A stretch of 64,000 nucleotides of DNA, taken from NCBI RefSeq assembly GCF_001514115.1, contig NZ_KQ948462.1, positions 62,001-126,000 of the forward strand. The letters run 5' to 3'. Positions 15,166 through 24,294 of the stretch are shown piece after piece (within the stretch, counting starts at the first letter, position 1; each line of letters starts with the position of its first letter). Position numbers and translations under genes: made by a program. The notes beneath the pieces are model-generated. The model did no database searches and was not told the origin of the DNA. It worked only from the letters and a program-made list of their open reading frames with translations. The DNA comes from Streptomyces olivochromogenes. Lineage in GTDB: Bacteria > Actinomycetota > Actinomycetes > Streptomycetales > Streptomycetaceae.

Positions 15166-16734
15166 GTGGCCGTGACCGAGTCTGCGGTGGTACCGGTGGG
15201 GCGCGAGCCCGAGGAGACACGGGAGGGCGTGTCCGGGGCGGGGCGAGAGGGGCCGGACGGTGTGCCCGGGGTGGCCGAGAGGGTGCGAGAGACGGGGCCC
15301 GGAGTATCCGAGGGGGTGCGAGAGACGGGGCCCGGAGTGTCCGAGGGGGCGCGCGCGGCGCACGAGGGGATTCTGCGGCGTCAGTCGGCGCGCGAGTCGG
15401 CGGCCCGCACCTACGCGCGCGCCCTGCCGATCGTCCCCGTGCGGGCGCGGGGACTGACCATCGAGGGCGCGGACGGGCGCCGTTACCTCGACTGCCTCTC
15501 CGGCGCGGGCACCCTGGCCCTGGGCCACAACCACCCGGTGGTCCTGGAAGCGATCAGAAAAGTCCTCGACTCCGGGGCCCCACTACACGTCCTCGACCTG
15601 GCCACACCCGTCAAGGACGCCTTCACCACCGAGCTGTTCCGCACGCTGCCCCCGGAGTTCGCCGCCCGCGCGCGGGTGCAGTTCTGCGGACCCGCCGGGA
15701 CGGACGCCGTCGAGGCCGCGTTCAAACTGGTGCGCGCGGCGACCGGGCGCGCCGGAATGCTCGCGTTCACCGGTGCCTATCACGGGATGACCGCGGGGGC
15801 GCTCGAAGCATCCGGGGGCGCGACCGAGGTACGGGTCGCGCGCCTGCCCTACCCCCAGGACTACCGATGCCCGTTCGGCATCGGCGGCGAGCGAGGTGCC
15901 GAACTCGCCGCGCGCTGGACCGAGTCCCTGCTCGACGACACCAAGTCCGGCGTGCCACGCCCCGCCGGGATGATCCTCGAACCCGTCCAGGGCGAGGGCG
16001 GGGTGATTCCCGCGCCCGACGACTGGATGCGCCGGATGCGCGAGATCACCGCGGCGCGCTCCATTCCCCTCATCGCGGACGAGGTCCAGACCGGCGTCGG
16101 GCGCACCGGAGCCTTCTGGGCCGTGGAACACAGCGGGATCACCCCGGACGTGATGGTCCTGTCCAAGGCCATCGGAGGCAGTCTGCCGCTGGCCGTCGTC
16201 GTCTACCGCGACGACCTCGACGTGTGGCAACCGGGCGCCCACGCGGGCACGTTCCGCGGCAACCAGCTGGCCATGGCCGCGGGCACGGCGACCCTCGCCT
16301 ACGTCCGCGAGAACGGACTGGCCGAGCGCGCGGCGACCCTGGGCTCCCGCATGCTCACTCAACTACGCCGACTCGCCGAGGAGTTCCCGTGCATCGGTGA
16401 CGTACGGGGACGCGGGCTGATGATCGGCGTCGAGCTGGTGGATCCCGAGTCGGCCCCGGACACCACCACCGACGGTCCCCGGCCCGCCGCCCCCGAACTC
16501 GCCGCCGCCGTGCAGCGCGAGTGCCTGCGCCGTGGTCTGATCGTGGAGCTGGGCGGGCGCCGCGCCAGCGTGGTGCGGCTCCTGCCGCCCTTGACGATCA
16601 GCGACGAACAGGCGACCGCGGTGCTCGATCGACTGGCGGACGCGGTGGCGACGGTGGCGACGGCGGCGCGAGCGGGACTGGGCGGGCCGGCCGGGCACGG
16701 TCGGGGCTCCGCCTCCGGTGAACACGCCGGATAG
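15166..16734 (+). CDS. Class III aminotransferase (diaminobutyrate-type) of siderophore operon
   Basis: 522-residue PLP enzyme like the 2,4-diaminobutyrate:2-oxoglutarate transaminases found beside NRPS-independent siderophore synthetases. Visible: YLDCLSGAGTLALGHNHPVV, QFCGPAGTDAVEAAFKL, AYHGMT, the PLP-pocket IADEVQTGVGRTG, and the Schiff-base Lys334 in VLSKAIGGSLPLAV. It would supply a diamine backbone from aspartate semialdehyde. The first 60 residues are unlike the family and contain two copies of RVRETGPGVSE (33-base direct repeat, about 15278-15345), so the true start could be further in. GTG 15166 follows GGGAGG by ten bases. Confidence 0.88.
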   Translation: MAVTESAVVPVGREPEETREGVSGAGREGPDGVPGVAERVRETGPGVSEGVRETGPGVSEGARAAHEGILRRQSARESAARTYARALPIVPVRARGLTIEGADGRRYLDCLSGAGTLALGHNHPVVLEAIRKVLDSGAPLHVLDLATPVKDAFTTELFRTLPPEFAARARVQFCGPAGTDAVEAAFKLVRAATGRAGMLAFTGAYHGMTAGALEASGGATEVRVARLPYPQDYRCPFGIGGERGAELAARWTESLLDDTKSGVPRPAGMILEPVQGEGGVIPAPDDWMRRMREITAARSIPLIADEVQTGVGRTGAFWAVEHSGITPDVMVLSKAIGGSLPLAVVVYRDDLDVWQPGAHAGTFRGNQLAMAAGTATLAYVRENGLAERAATLGSRMLTQLRRLAEEFPCIGDVRGRGLMIGVELVDPESAPDTTTDGPRPAAPELAAAVQRECLRRGLIVELGGRRASVVRLLPPLTISDEQATAVLDRLADAVATVATAARAGLGGPAGHGRGSASGEHAG

Positions 16735-16983
16735 GACCCGCAACCGCCGCGGGCGGCCCGTACAGCGGTCCCCGCGACGGGCCCCCGCGCCCGGGCGGGA
16801 CGCAGACCTCACTCGGACCACCTCACTCGGACCACCCCCTCGCCCCCGGCCCGGACCACCGTCCGCCCACTCGGACCGACCAGGAACGCCCCACCCCCCA
16901 CGCCCCACCCCCACGCCCCTCGCGCACGCCAGTACCGCCCCGGTTCGTCGTCGCACGAGCCTGAACGACCCCGAGGAACTCTC
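16735..16983. other. Intergenic gap within siderophore operon
   Basis: 249 bases of proline/arginine-codon-like G+C-rich sequence. It has a short direct repeat (CCTCACTCGGACCAC, twice, near 16808-16837). An open frame from 16718 to 16987 crosses it but looks non-coding. The ribosome site of the next gene is at its end. Confidence 0.5.
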
Positions 16984-18948
16984 TTGAACGCCACCCCCGA
17001 ACCCGACGGCCGTCCCGACACCCACGAGCGAGCGGCCTGTGGCACGCAGACCCCGCCGTCCTTGGGAGCCGACGCGGTCCCCCGGCAGAAGGGAGGGGCC
17101 CGAGAGGTCGAGCGGCTGCGCGGCGCCACCGCCGACCTGCTGGAGCACCCCGTCGCCCACACCGCGGCCCAGGCGGCGGCGGTCGAGAACCTGTTGCGCT
17201 GCTGGGTACGGGAGAACAACCTGCCCGCCCCCGCCGACGGCACCCTCCACATCCCCCTTCCGGCCAGCGGCACCTCCCTCCTGACGCCGGTCCACCACTG
17301 GTCCCCGACCGGCTGGCACCGCTTCGGCCTCCCGCACCTCGCCGACGCTCCCGAGGGAGCACCGCCCGCCGACGCCGTCACCGTGGCGGCGCTGCTCGCG
17401 CGGCAGGCGGCGACGGGCGACGGGACGACGAGCACGGCCGAGGCGGCGTCGACGCCCGTTTCCGAAACAGGCCCCGCCGGGGACGGTGCCGACCTGGTCG
17501 GCCGTGTCGCCGACTCGGTACGGCGGACCGTCGTGTTCATCAACGACCGCAGGGAACGGCCCGCCGACACCCCCGACTTCTTCCTCGCCACCGAACAAGC
17601 ACTGGTGCTGGGGCACCCGTGGCACCCCACCCCGAAAAGCCGGGAAGGGCTCTCCGAGGCCGAAGCGCGGCTGTACTCACCCGAGTTGCGCGGCTCCTTC
17701 CCGCTGCACTGGATGGCGGTCGCCCCCGCGGTCCTGGCGGCCGACTCGGCGTGGACGGAGCGCGGCCGGCCCGTCCCCGCGCAGCAGCTCACCGCGCGGC
17801 TGGCCGGAGCCGGGCTCCCTCTGCCCGACGGGTACGCCGCCCTGCCGCTGCACCCCTGGCAGCTGGCCGACGTCCGGCACCGGCCCGAGACCGCGGCCCT
17901 GCTCGACGCCGGACTGCTCCGGGACCTCGGCCCGCACGGCTCCGCCTGGCACCCGACCTCCTCCGTCCGCACCCTCTACCGCTCCGGCGCCCCCGCGATG
18001 CTCAAGCTGTCACTGGGCCTGCGCATCACCAACTCCCGCCGTGAGAACCTCCGCAAGGAGCTCCACCGCGGAGTGGAGGTCCACCGTCTGCTGCGCAGCG
18101 GCCTGTCCAAGCAGTGGCAGTCCGCCCATCCGGGCTTCGACATCGTCCGCGACCCGGCCTGGCTCGCCGTCAACGCTCCGGACGGCACCCCCCTGGCCGG
18201 GCTCGACGTGATGATCCGCCACAACCCGTTCGGGCCGACCGACGACGCCGGCTGTGTCGCGGGGCTCGTCTCTCCCCGGCCCCACGCCCGACCCGGCGCA
18301 CGCAGCGGATCCGAGGACCGGCCCGTGATGCGGTCCCGGCTCGCCGAGATCGTCACCCGCCTCGCCGGACGCACCAGCAGGCCCCGTGGCGCCGTCGCCG
18401 CCGAGTGGTTCCTGCGCTACCTCGAACACGTCGTACGCCCCGTGCTGTGGCTCGACAGCGAGGCGGGGATCGCGCTGGAAGCACACCAGCAGAACACCCT
18501 GCTCCTGCTGGACCCCGAGGGCTGGCCCACGGGCGGCCGCTACCGCGACAACCAGGGCTACTACTTCCGTGCGTCCCGGCGCGCAGAGCTGGACGCCCGG
18601 CTGCCCGGCATCGGCGAACACAGCGACACCTTCGTCTCCGACGAGGTCACCGACGAACGCTTCGCCTACTACCTGGCGATCAACAACGTGCTCGGCCTCA
18701 TCGGCGCGTTCGGCTCCCAGCACCTCGCCGACGAACAACTGCTGCTCGCCGCCTTCCGCCGCTTCCTCACCGACGTGGCCTGCGGCCCGGCCCGACTGCG
18801 TACGCCCCTGCCCGCGCACCTCCTCGACTCGCCCGTCCTGCGCTGCAAGGCCAACTTGCTGACCCGGCTGCAAGGCCTCGACGAACTCGTCGGCCCGGTC
18901 GACACCCAGTCCGTCTACGTCACCCTCGCCAACCCGCTCCATTCCTGA
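16984..18948 (+). CDS. IucA/IucC-family siderophore synthetase, first copy
   Basis: 654-residue NRPS-independent siderophore (NIS) synthetase: ATP-dependent condensation of a carboxylic acid, usually citrate or a monosubstituted derivative, with an amine or hydroxylamine. Family motifs seen are HPWHPTPKSR, LPLHPWQLADV, SAWHPTSSVRTLYR, LKLSLGLRITNSRREN and EAHQQNTLLLLDPEGWPTGG, the last two lining the nucleotide site. A FhuF-like C-terminal region follows. The start is a rare TTG with GAGG seven bases before it. The 3' end is triplicated in degenerate form after the stop codon. Confidence 0.93.
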   Translation: MNATPEPDGRPDTHERAACGTQTPPSLGADAVPRQKGGAREVERLRGATADLLEHPVAHTAAQAAAVENLLRCWVRENNLPAPADGTLHIPLPASGTSLLTPVHHWSPTGWHRFGLPHLADAPEGAPPADAVTVAALLARQAATGDGTTSTAEAASTPVSETGPAGDGADLVGRVADSVRRTVVFINDRRERPADTPDFFLATEQALVLGHPWHPTPKSREGLSEAEARLYSPELRGSFPLHWMAVAPAVLAADSAWTERGRPVPAQQLTARLAGAGLPLPDGYAALPLHPWQLADVRHRPETAALLDAGLLRDLGPHGSAWHPTSSVRTLYRSGAPAMLKLSLGLRITNSRRENLRKELHRGVEVHRLLRSGLSKQWQSAHPGFDIVRDPAWLAVNAPDGTPLAGLDVMIRHNPFGPTDDAGCVAGLVSPRPHARPGARSGSEDRPVMRSRLAEIVTRLAGRTSRPRGAVAAEWFLRYLEHVVRPVLWLDSEAGIALEAHQQNTLLLLDPEGWPTGGRYRDNQGYYFRASRRAELDARLPGIGEHSDTFVSDEVTDERFAYYLAINNVLGLIGAFGSQHLADEQLLLAAFRRFLTDVACGPARLRTPLPAHLLDSPVLRCKANLLTRLQGLDELVGPVDTQSVYVTLANPLHS

Positions 18949-19022
18949 CGAAGCCGCCCTCGCCGACCCCTGCCGTTCCTGACGAAGTCGTCCTCGCCAA
19001 TCCCCTGCCAGCCCTGAGGAAC
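18921..19022. repeat. Three 34-base tandem units over the 3' end of the first synthetase gene
   Basis: Unit 1 (18921-18953) is the last coding bases plus the stop codon; unit 2 (18954-18987) and unit 3 (18988-19022) follow directly with about 75-85% similarity. All contain CCTCGCC and a CCTGA; units 1 and 2 share TTCCTGACGAAG. It is a clear stop-codon-spanning duplication. Confidence 0.75.
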
Positions 19023-19056
19023 ATGTCCCACCCCGTCTCCTGAGAGGAGCGTCGCC

Positions 19057-19782
19057 GTGCCTCCCACCGATGCGAGCACCGACGCCGGTACCGTCCCCGT
19101 CACCGACCCTGGCCCCGGGCCGAGCACGGACAACGAGGACACCCTCGACCTGCGCCTGCCCGACGAGCTCCTCGCGCTCCTCGGCTGCGAGGTCGAGGCG
19201 GCCGGGGGAGACGGCCTGCTCGACCACATCGGTGGCTGGGGCCCGATCGCCACTCCCGTGGGCGCCTTCCAGCTGGTCCCCGTCCGCGTGGAGCGTGATC
19301 TCCCGCTCGTCTCCCGCTGGATGAACGACCCCGCCGTCGCGGAGTTCTGGGAGCTGGCAGGACCCGAGTCGGTCGCGGAAGAACATCTGTGCCGCCAGCT
19401 CGACGGCGACGGCCGCAGTGTGCCCTGCCTCGGTGTGCTGGACGGCACCCCGATGAGCTACTGGGAGATCTACCGCGCGGACCTCGACCTCCTGGCCCGC
19501 CACTATCCCGCCCGCCCGCACGACACCGGCCTTCACCTCCTCGTCGGCGGTGTCGCCAACCGCGGACGAGGCCTTGGCTCCGCCCTGCTCCGAGCCGTCG
19601 CCGACCTCGTACTGGACAAGCGCCCGGCCTGCGCCCGCGTCGTCGCGGAACCCGACCTCCGTAACACCCCCTCCGTCTCCGCCTTCCTGAGCGCGGGCTT
19701 CCGGTTCTCCGCCGAGGTCGACCTGCCCGGCAAACGGGCAGCCCTCATGGTCCGGGACCGGAGCCTGCGCGATCTGTTGTAG
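19057..19782 (+). CDS. GNAT acyltransferase of the IucB type
   Basis: 241 residues; about 65 disordered residues and then a GNAT domain of the siderophore (IucB/MbtK-like) class. WMNDPAVAEFWELAGP, PMSYWEIYRADLDLL and the acyl-CoA loop NRGRGLGSALL are the family signature. In known pathways this enzyme acylates an N-hydroxylated diamine. Because no N-monooxygenase gene is in the operon, it may acylate the amine directly or depend on an enzyme encoded elsewhere. GTG start after GAGAGGAG. It sits between the two synthetase genes. Confidence 0.85.
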   Translation: MPPTDASTDAGTVPVTDPGPGPSTDNEDTLDLRLPDELLALLGCEVEAAGGDGLLDHIGGWGPIATPVGAFQLVPVRVERDLPLVSRWMNDPAVAEFWELAGPESVAEEHLCRQLDGDGRSVPCLGVLDGTPMSYWEIYRADLDLLARHYPARPHDTGLHLLVGGVANRGRGLGSALLRAVADLVLDKRPACARVVAEPDLRNTPSVSAFLSAGFRFSAEVDLPGKRAALMVRDRSLRDLL

Positions 19783-19838
19783 CGCCCTGCCCGCACCGCA
19801 CCGCTCGTTCCGATCCGGTTCCCTGTCAAGGAGTCCCC

Positions 19839-21926
19839 GTGCCGCATCCATCCGCCACCCCGGCCTCCGGAGAGCTGCCCGCCTTGTACGACCCGCCCGA
19901 GCTGCGCAAAGACCGATGGGACCAGGTCGGCCGCCGGCTGCTCGCGAAAATGATCGGCGAGTTCGCCCACGAGGAGATCGTCAGACCGGAACCGGAACCG
20001 CAACCGGAATCCGATCTCGATCCGGGGTCGGAGCCGGGGTCGGAGCCGGGTTCGGGGCCGGAGCCCGGTTCGGAGGCTCGGCGGGGCGCCGAGGGAAAAG
20101 TGGCCCCCCTCCGCGGTGAGCACAACCCGGCGACCGGCCTCGATCCCTCCGCCGGAGCGGCCTCCTCGCGACCCTCCCCACGCCCCACCTCCACCCACCA
20201 CGACACCCCGCACCACGACACCCCGCACCACGACACCCCGCACGAGAACACCGGGCACACCGACACCCTCCGCCCCTACGCCCTCCGCCTCGACGCCGGC
20301 GGCAGCCTCTCCTTCCGCGCCCGCCGTGCCTCGTACGACAGCTGGCGCGTCGACCCCGCCTCGCTCACCCTCACCGAGGAGGGGGCGGAGCCGTGCCCCT
20401 TCACCGACCCGCTCGGCTTCCTCACCCGGGCCCGCGGCACGATGGAGATCGACGGCGCGACGCTCGGCCACGTGGTCCGTGAACTGAGCACGACGCTCGC
20501 CGCGGACGCCCGCCTCCACCGCGACGCCCGTACGGCGGCCGAACTGGCCGACCTCGGCTACGCCGAACTGGAGGGCCACCAGACCGGCCACCCCTGGATC
20601 GTGCTGAACAAGGGCCGCCTCGGCTTCTCCGCGTCGGACGCCGCCGACTGGGCGCCGGAGGCCCGCAGAGCGACGCCGATTCCCTGGATCGCGGTGCACA
20701 CCACGCTCGCCACCTACCGAGGCGTCCCGAGCCTCCACTCCGCCGAACAGCTCTACGCGCGCGAACTCGCCCCCGCCACGCGGGAGTCCTTCGAAGGGGT
20801 ACTACGCGCGCGTGGGCTCACTCCGGAGTCGTACCTCTATCTGCCCGTGCACCCCTGGCAGTGGGACGACGTCGTGCTGCCGCTCTTCGCGCCCTCCGTG
20901 GCCGCGGGAGCGATCGTGCCGCTGCCCTCCGACGGGGACCTGCGGCTCCCGCAGCAGTCGATCCGTACGTTCCTGAACGTCTCACGCCCGGACCGGCACA
21001 CGGTGAAACTGCCGCTGTCCGTGCTCAACACCCTGGTCTGGCGCGGCCTGCCGACGGAACGCACGCTCGCGGCGCCCGCCGTCACCGCCTGGATGCACGC
21101 CCTGAGAGACGCCGACCCTTTTCTGCGGGACACCTGCGGGGTGATCCTGCTCGGCGAGGTCGCCTCGGTGACGGTGAACCACCCCGTGTACGACGCCCTC
21201 CCCGAAGTGCCCTATCAGTACAAGGAGTTGCTCGGCGCGATCTGGCGCGAACCGGTCTCCCGCCATCTGGCGCCCGGTGAACGCGCGCGCACCCTGGCCG
21301 CGCTCCTGCACACCGACCCGGACGGCCGCGCCTTCACCGCGGAGCTCGTCGCCCGCTCGGGTCTCGCCCCCAACGTCTGGCTGCGCCGCCTCTTCGCCGC
21401 GCTCCTGCCGCCGCTGCTGCACTTCCTCTATCGGTACGGCACGGTGTTCAGCCCCCATGGAGAGAACGCGATCGTCGTCTTCGACGACCGAGACGTCCCC
21501 GTCCGCCTCGCGGTGAAGGACTTCGTGGACGACGTGAACGTGAGCGCGGACCCCCTGCCCGAGCACGCGACCATGCCGGACGACGTACGGAACGTACTGC
21601 TGACCGAGCCGCCGGCGTTCCTGACCCAGTTCATCCACTCCGGGCTCTTCGTGGGGGTCTTCCGCTATCTCGCACCGCTCTGCGAGGAACAACTGGGCGT
21701 TCCAGAGGCCGAGTTCTGGGCGCTCGTCCGGGCGGAGATCGTCCGCCACCAGGCGCGCTTTCCCGAGCTCAAGGAGCGCTACGAGATGTTCGACCTGCTC
21801 ACTCCGCGTATCGAGCGCCTGTGCCTCAACCGCAACCGACTGCACCTCGACGGCTACCGCGACCGTCCCGAGCGCCCGCACGCCGCGGTGCACGGCACGG
21901 TCCCGAACCCCCTCCACCGGCCTTGA
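19839..21926 (+). CDS. IucA/IucC-family siderophore synthetase, second copy
   Basis: 695-residue NIS synthetase. It has the family motifs: GHPWIVLNKGRLGFSASD, LPVHPWQWDD, the nucleotide-site region around LPQQSIRTFLNVSRPDRHTV, and HGENAIVVFDDRDVPVRLAV. Residues about 50-143 are an insertion of low complexity: first Pro/Glu/Gly/Ser repeats (SEPGSEPGSG), then a histidine-rich stretch of HHDTP repeated three times. Both are encoded by short tandem repeats, as though expanded recently. AAGGAG precedes the GTG by seven bases. It probably performs the final condensation with the same backbone as the first synthetase. Confidence 0.92.
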   Translation: MPHPSATPASGELPALYDPPELRKDRWDQVGRRLLAKMIGEFAHEEIVRPEPEPQPESDLDPGSEPGSEPGSGPEPGSEARRGAEGKVAPLRGEHNPATGLDPSAGAASSRPSPRPTSTHHDTPHHDTPHHDTPHENTGHTDTLRPYALRLDAGGSLSFRARRASYDSWRVDPASLTLTEEGAEPCPFTDPLGFLTRARGTMEIDGATLGHVVRELSTTLAADARLHRDARTAAELADLGYAELEGHQTGHPWIVLNKGRLGFSASDAADWAPEARRATPIPWIAVHTTLATYRGVPSLHSAEQLYARELAPATRESFEGVLRARGLTPESYLYLPVHPWQWDDVVLPLFAPSVAAGAIVPLPSDGDLRLPQQSIRTFLNVSRPDRHTVKLPLSVLNTLVWRGLPTERTLAAPAVTAWMHALRDADPFLRDTCGVILLGEVASVTVNHPVYDALPEVPYQYKELLGAIWREPVSRHLAPGERARTLAALLHTDPDGRAFTAELVARSGLAPNVWLRRLFAALLPPLLHFLYRYGTVFSPHGENAIVVFDDRDVPVRLAVKDFVDDVNVSADPLPEHATMPDDVRNVLLTEPPAFLTQFIHSGLFVGVFRYLAPLCEEQLGVPEAEFWALVRAEIVRHQARFPELKERYEMFDLLTPRIERLCLNRNRLHLDGYRDRPERPHAAVHGTVPNPLHRP
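20030..20255. repeat. Expanded tandem repeats inside the second synthetase gene
   Basis: Two arrays: 9-12-base GAGCCGGGGTCG-type units near 20030-20080, and CACCACGACACCCCG (15 bases) at 20196-20210, 20211-20225 and 20226-20240 plus a degenerate fourth to 20255. Units are multiples of three, so the frame is kept. Confidence 0.85.
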
Positions 21927-22020
21927 TCATCCGCGCCGTACTCGTTCTCGTCCTGATCGCGTCCGCGGGCCGGGCCTTGATCGCCCGATTGTCAGTGGCG
22001 CCCCGTAGGCTGGCAAGGCT

Positions 22021-24042
22021 ATGACAGAGCCCTCACTCCCCGAACTCCTGCACGCTGCCGTCACTGCCGTCGGCGGCACGGAGCGCCCTGGCCAGGTGAC
22101 CATGGCCGAAGCCGTCGCGGGTGCCATCGACGACAGCTCCCACCTGCTGGTCCAGGCGGGCACCGGCACCGGAAAGTCGCTCGGCTATCTCGTGCCCGCG
22201 CTCGCCCACGGGGAGCGGGTCGTCGTGGCGACCGCCACCCTGGCGCTCCAGCGGCAGCTCGTGGAGCGCGATCTTCCGCGGACCGTCGACGCGCTGCATC
22301 CGCTGCTGCGCCGCCGCCCGGAGTTCGCGATGCTCAAGGGCCGGTCGAACTACCTGTGTCTGCACCGGCTGCACGAGGGCGTGCCGCAGGACGAGGAGGA
22401 CGGCCTCTTCGACCAGTTCGAGGCGGCCGCGCCCACCAGCAAGCTGGGCCAGGACCTGCTGCGACTGCGGGACTGGTCGGACGAGACCGAGACCGGCGAC
22501 CGAGACGACCTCACGCCCGGCGTCTCCGACCGCGCATGGGCTCAGGTGTCCGTTTCGTCCCGTGAGTGCCTGGGCGCCACCAAATGCGCCTACGGAGCGG
22601 AGTGCTTCGCCGAGATGGCCCGCGAGCGTGCCAAGCTCGCCGAGGTCGTCGTCACCAATCACGCGCTGCTCGCGATCGACGCCATCGAGGGCGCGCCTGT
22701 CCTCCCGCAGCACGAGGTGCTGATCGTCGACGAGGCCCATGAGCTGGTCTCCCGGGTCACCGGTGTCGCGACCGGCGAGCTCACGCCCGGGCAGGTCAAC
22801 CGTGCGGTGCGCCGCGCCGCGAAGCTCGTCAACGAGAAGGCGGCCGATCAGCTCCAGACCGCCGCCGAGGGCTTCGAGCGGCTGATGGAGCTCGCGCTTC
22901 CGGGCCGCCTGGAGGAGATCCCGGAGGATCTCGGATACGCGCTGATGGCACTGCGCGACGCCGCTCGTACGGTGATCTCGGCGATCGGCTCCACCCGCGA
23001 CAAGTCCGTCCAGGACGAGGACTCCGTCCGCAAGCAGGCGCTCGCCTCGGTGGAGTCGGTGCACGACGTGGCGGAGCGGATCACCAACGGCTCCGAGTGG
23101 GACGTCGTCTGGTACGAGCGTCACGACCGCTTCGGCGCCTCGCTCCGCGTCGCCCCCATGTCCGTCTCCGGCCTCCTCAGGGAGAAGCTCTTCGCGGACC
23201 GTTCCGTTGTCCTGACGTCCGCCACCCTGAAGCTCGGCGGTGACTTCAACGGGGTGGGGGCGTCGCTGGGACTCGCCCCGGAGGGCATCGAGGGCGACGA
23301 CCTCCCGCAGTGGAAGGGCGTCGACGTCGGCTCGCCGTTCGACTACCCCAAGCAGGGCATTCTGTACGTGGCCAAGCACCTGTCCCGCCCCGCGCGCGAC
23401 GGCGACCGTGCGGACATGCTGGACGAGCTCACCGAGCTGATCCAGGCAGCCGGGGGTCGCACGCTGGGGTTGTTCTCCTCGATGCGGGCCGCCCAGCTCG
23501 CGGCGGAGGAGCTGCGCTCGCGCATCCCCGAGTACCCCATCCTGCTGCAGGGCGAGGAGACGCTCGGCGAGCTGATCAAGAACTTCGCGGCCGATCCCGA
23601 GACCTGCCTCTTCGGCACGCTCTCGCTCTGGCAGGGCGTCGACGTCCCCGGGGCCAGCTGCCAGCTCGTCGTCATGGACAAGATCCCCTTCCCGCGCCCC
23701 GACGACCCCCTGATGAGCGCCCGCCAGAAGGCCGTCGAGGAGAACGGCGGCAACGGCTTCATGGCCGTCGCCGCGACTCACGCGGCGCTGCTGATGGCCC
23801 AGGGCGCCGGCCGCCTCGTTCGGGCCACGGGTGACCGGGGTGTGGTGGCGGTACTGGACCAGCGCCTCGCGACGGCGCGCTACGGCAGCTATCTCAAGGC
23901 GTCCCTCCCCGACTTCTGGTACACCACGGACCGCAACCAGGTACGCAGGTCGCTCACCGCGATCGACGCGGCGGCCTGGAAGTCCGAGGAGACGGTGGAG
24001 GCGGGGGAGACGGAGGGAGCGGGGGAGACGGGGGAGGCGTAG
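22021..24042 (+). CDS. dinG: DinG/XPD-type ATP-dependent DNA helicase
   Basis: 673-residue superfamily 2 helicase with an iron-sulphur domain. Walker A is GTGTGKSLG (Lys52); the box II DEAH is at 237-240. Candidate cluster cysteines are in SNYLC, SRECLGATKC and GAECFAEMA, consistent with the XPD/DinG 4Fe-4S site. C-terminal motifs include LFSSMRAAQLAAEELRSR, LWQGVDVPGA and AQGAGRLVR. It is placed beside lexA as in other Streptomyces. The last residues are three 18-base repeats (ETVEAG, ETEGAG, ETGEA) running into the TAG stop. ATG start, weak ribosome site. Confidence 0.93.
   Translation: MTEPSLPELLHAAVTAVGGTERPGQVTMAEAVAGAIDDSSHLLVQAGTGTGKSLGYLVPALAHGERVVVATATLALQRQLVERDLPRTVDALHPLLRRRPEFAMLKGRSNYLCLHRLHEGVPQDEEDGLFDQFEAAAPTSKLGQDLLRLRDWSDETETGDRDDLTPGVSDRAWAQVSVSSRECLGATKCAYGAECFAEMARERAKLAEVVVTNHALLAIDAIEGAPVLPQHEVLIVDEAHELVSRVTGVATGELTPGQVNRAVRRAAKLVNEKAADQLQTAAEGFERLMELALPGRLEEIPEDLGYALMALRDAARTVISAIGSTRDKSVQDEDSVRKQALASVESVHDVAERITNGSEWDVVWYERHDRFGASLRVAPMSVSGLLREKLFADRSVVLTSATLKLGGDFNGVGASLGLAPEGIEGDDLPQWKGVDVGSPFDYPKQGILYVAKHLSRPARDGDRADMLDELTELIQAAGGRTLGLFSSMRAAQLAAEELRSRIPEYPILLQGEETLGELIKNFAADPETCLFGTLSLWQGVDVPGASCQLVVMDKIPFPRPDDPLMSARQKAVEENGGNGFMAVAATHAALLMAQGAGRLVRATGDRGVVAVLDQRLATARYGSYLKASLPDFWYTTDRNQVRRSLTAIDAAAWKSEETVEAGETEGAGETGEA
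23989..24042. repeat. Three 18-base repeats ending at the dinG stop codon
   Basis: Units GAGACGGTGGAGGCGGGG, GAGACGGAGGGAGCGGGG and GAGACGGGGGAGGCGTAG; the third contains the stop. In frame, encoding an acidic tail. Confidence 0.7.
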
Positions 24043-24294
24043 GTCTTCCCCGCGCCAGGCCGACGGAACCCGCGCACTCGGCCCGAAGAGGGCCTGCCCG
24101 GCTGCCCCTACGGGCGGAGTTGCTCCGCCTCGGATGCCCCGTCGACCAAACAACACCACCCACACGGCCACACCCGGACCTCGCGCACCGCCCGTCCTGC
24201 GGGCACCCCCAGGTCCCGCGCGTGCCCTCAGGCTCGGGATCTCCGTCCCGGACCCACCACTGATCCCCCCCGCCACCCGAGCATCCCGCGCGGC

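Noticed and set aside
16718..16987. Small gene between aminotransferase and synthetase
   Set aside because: Overlaps both neighbours, Pro/Arg/Thr-rich nonsense, and no ribosome site; the TTG start of the synthetase has one.
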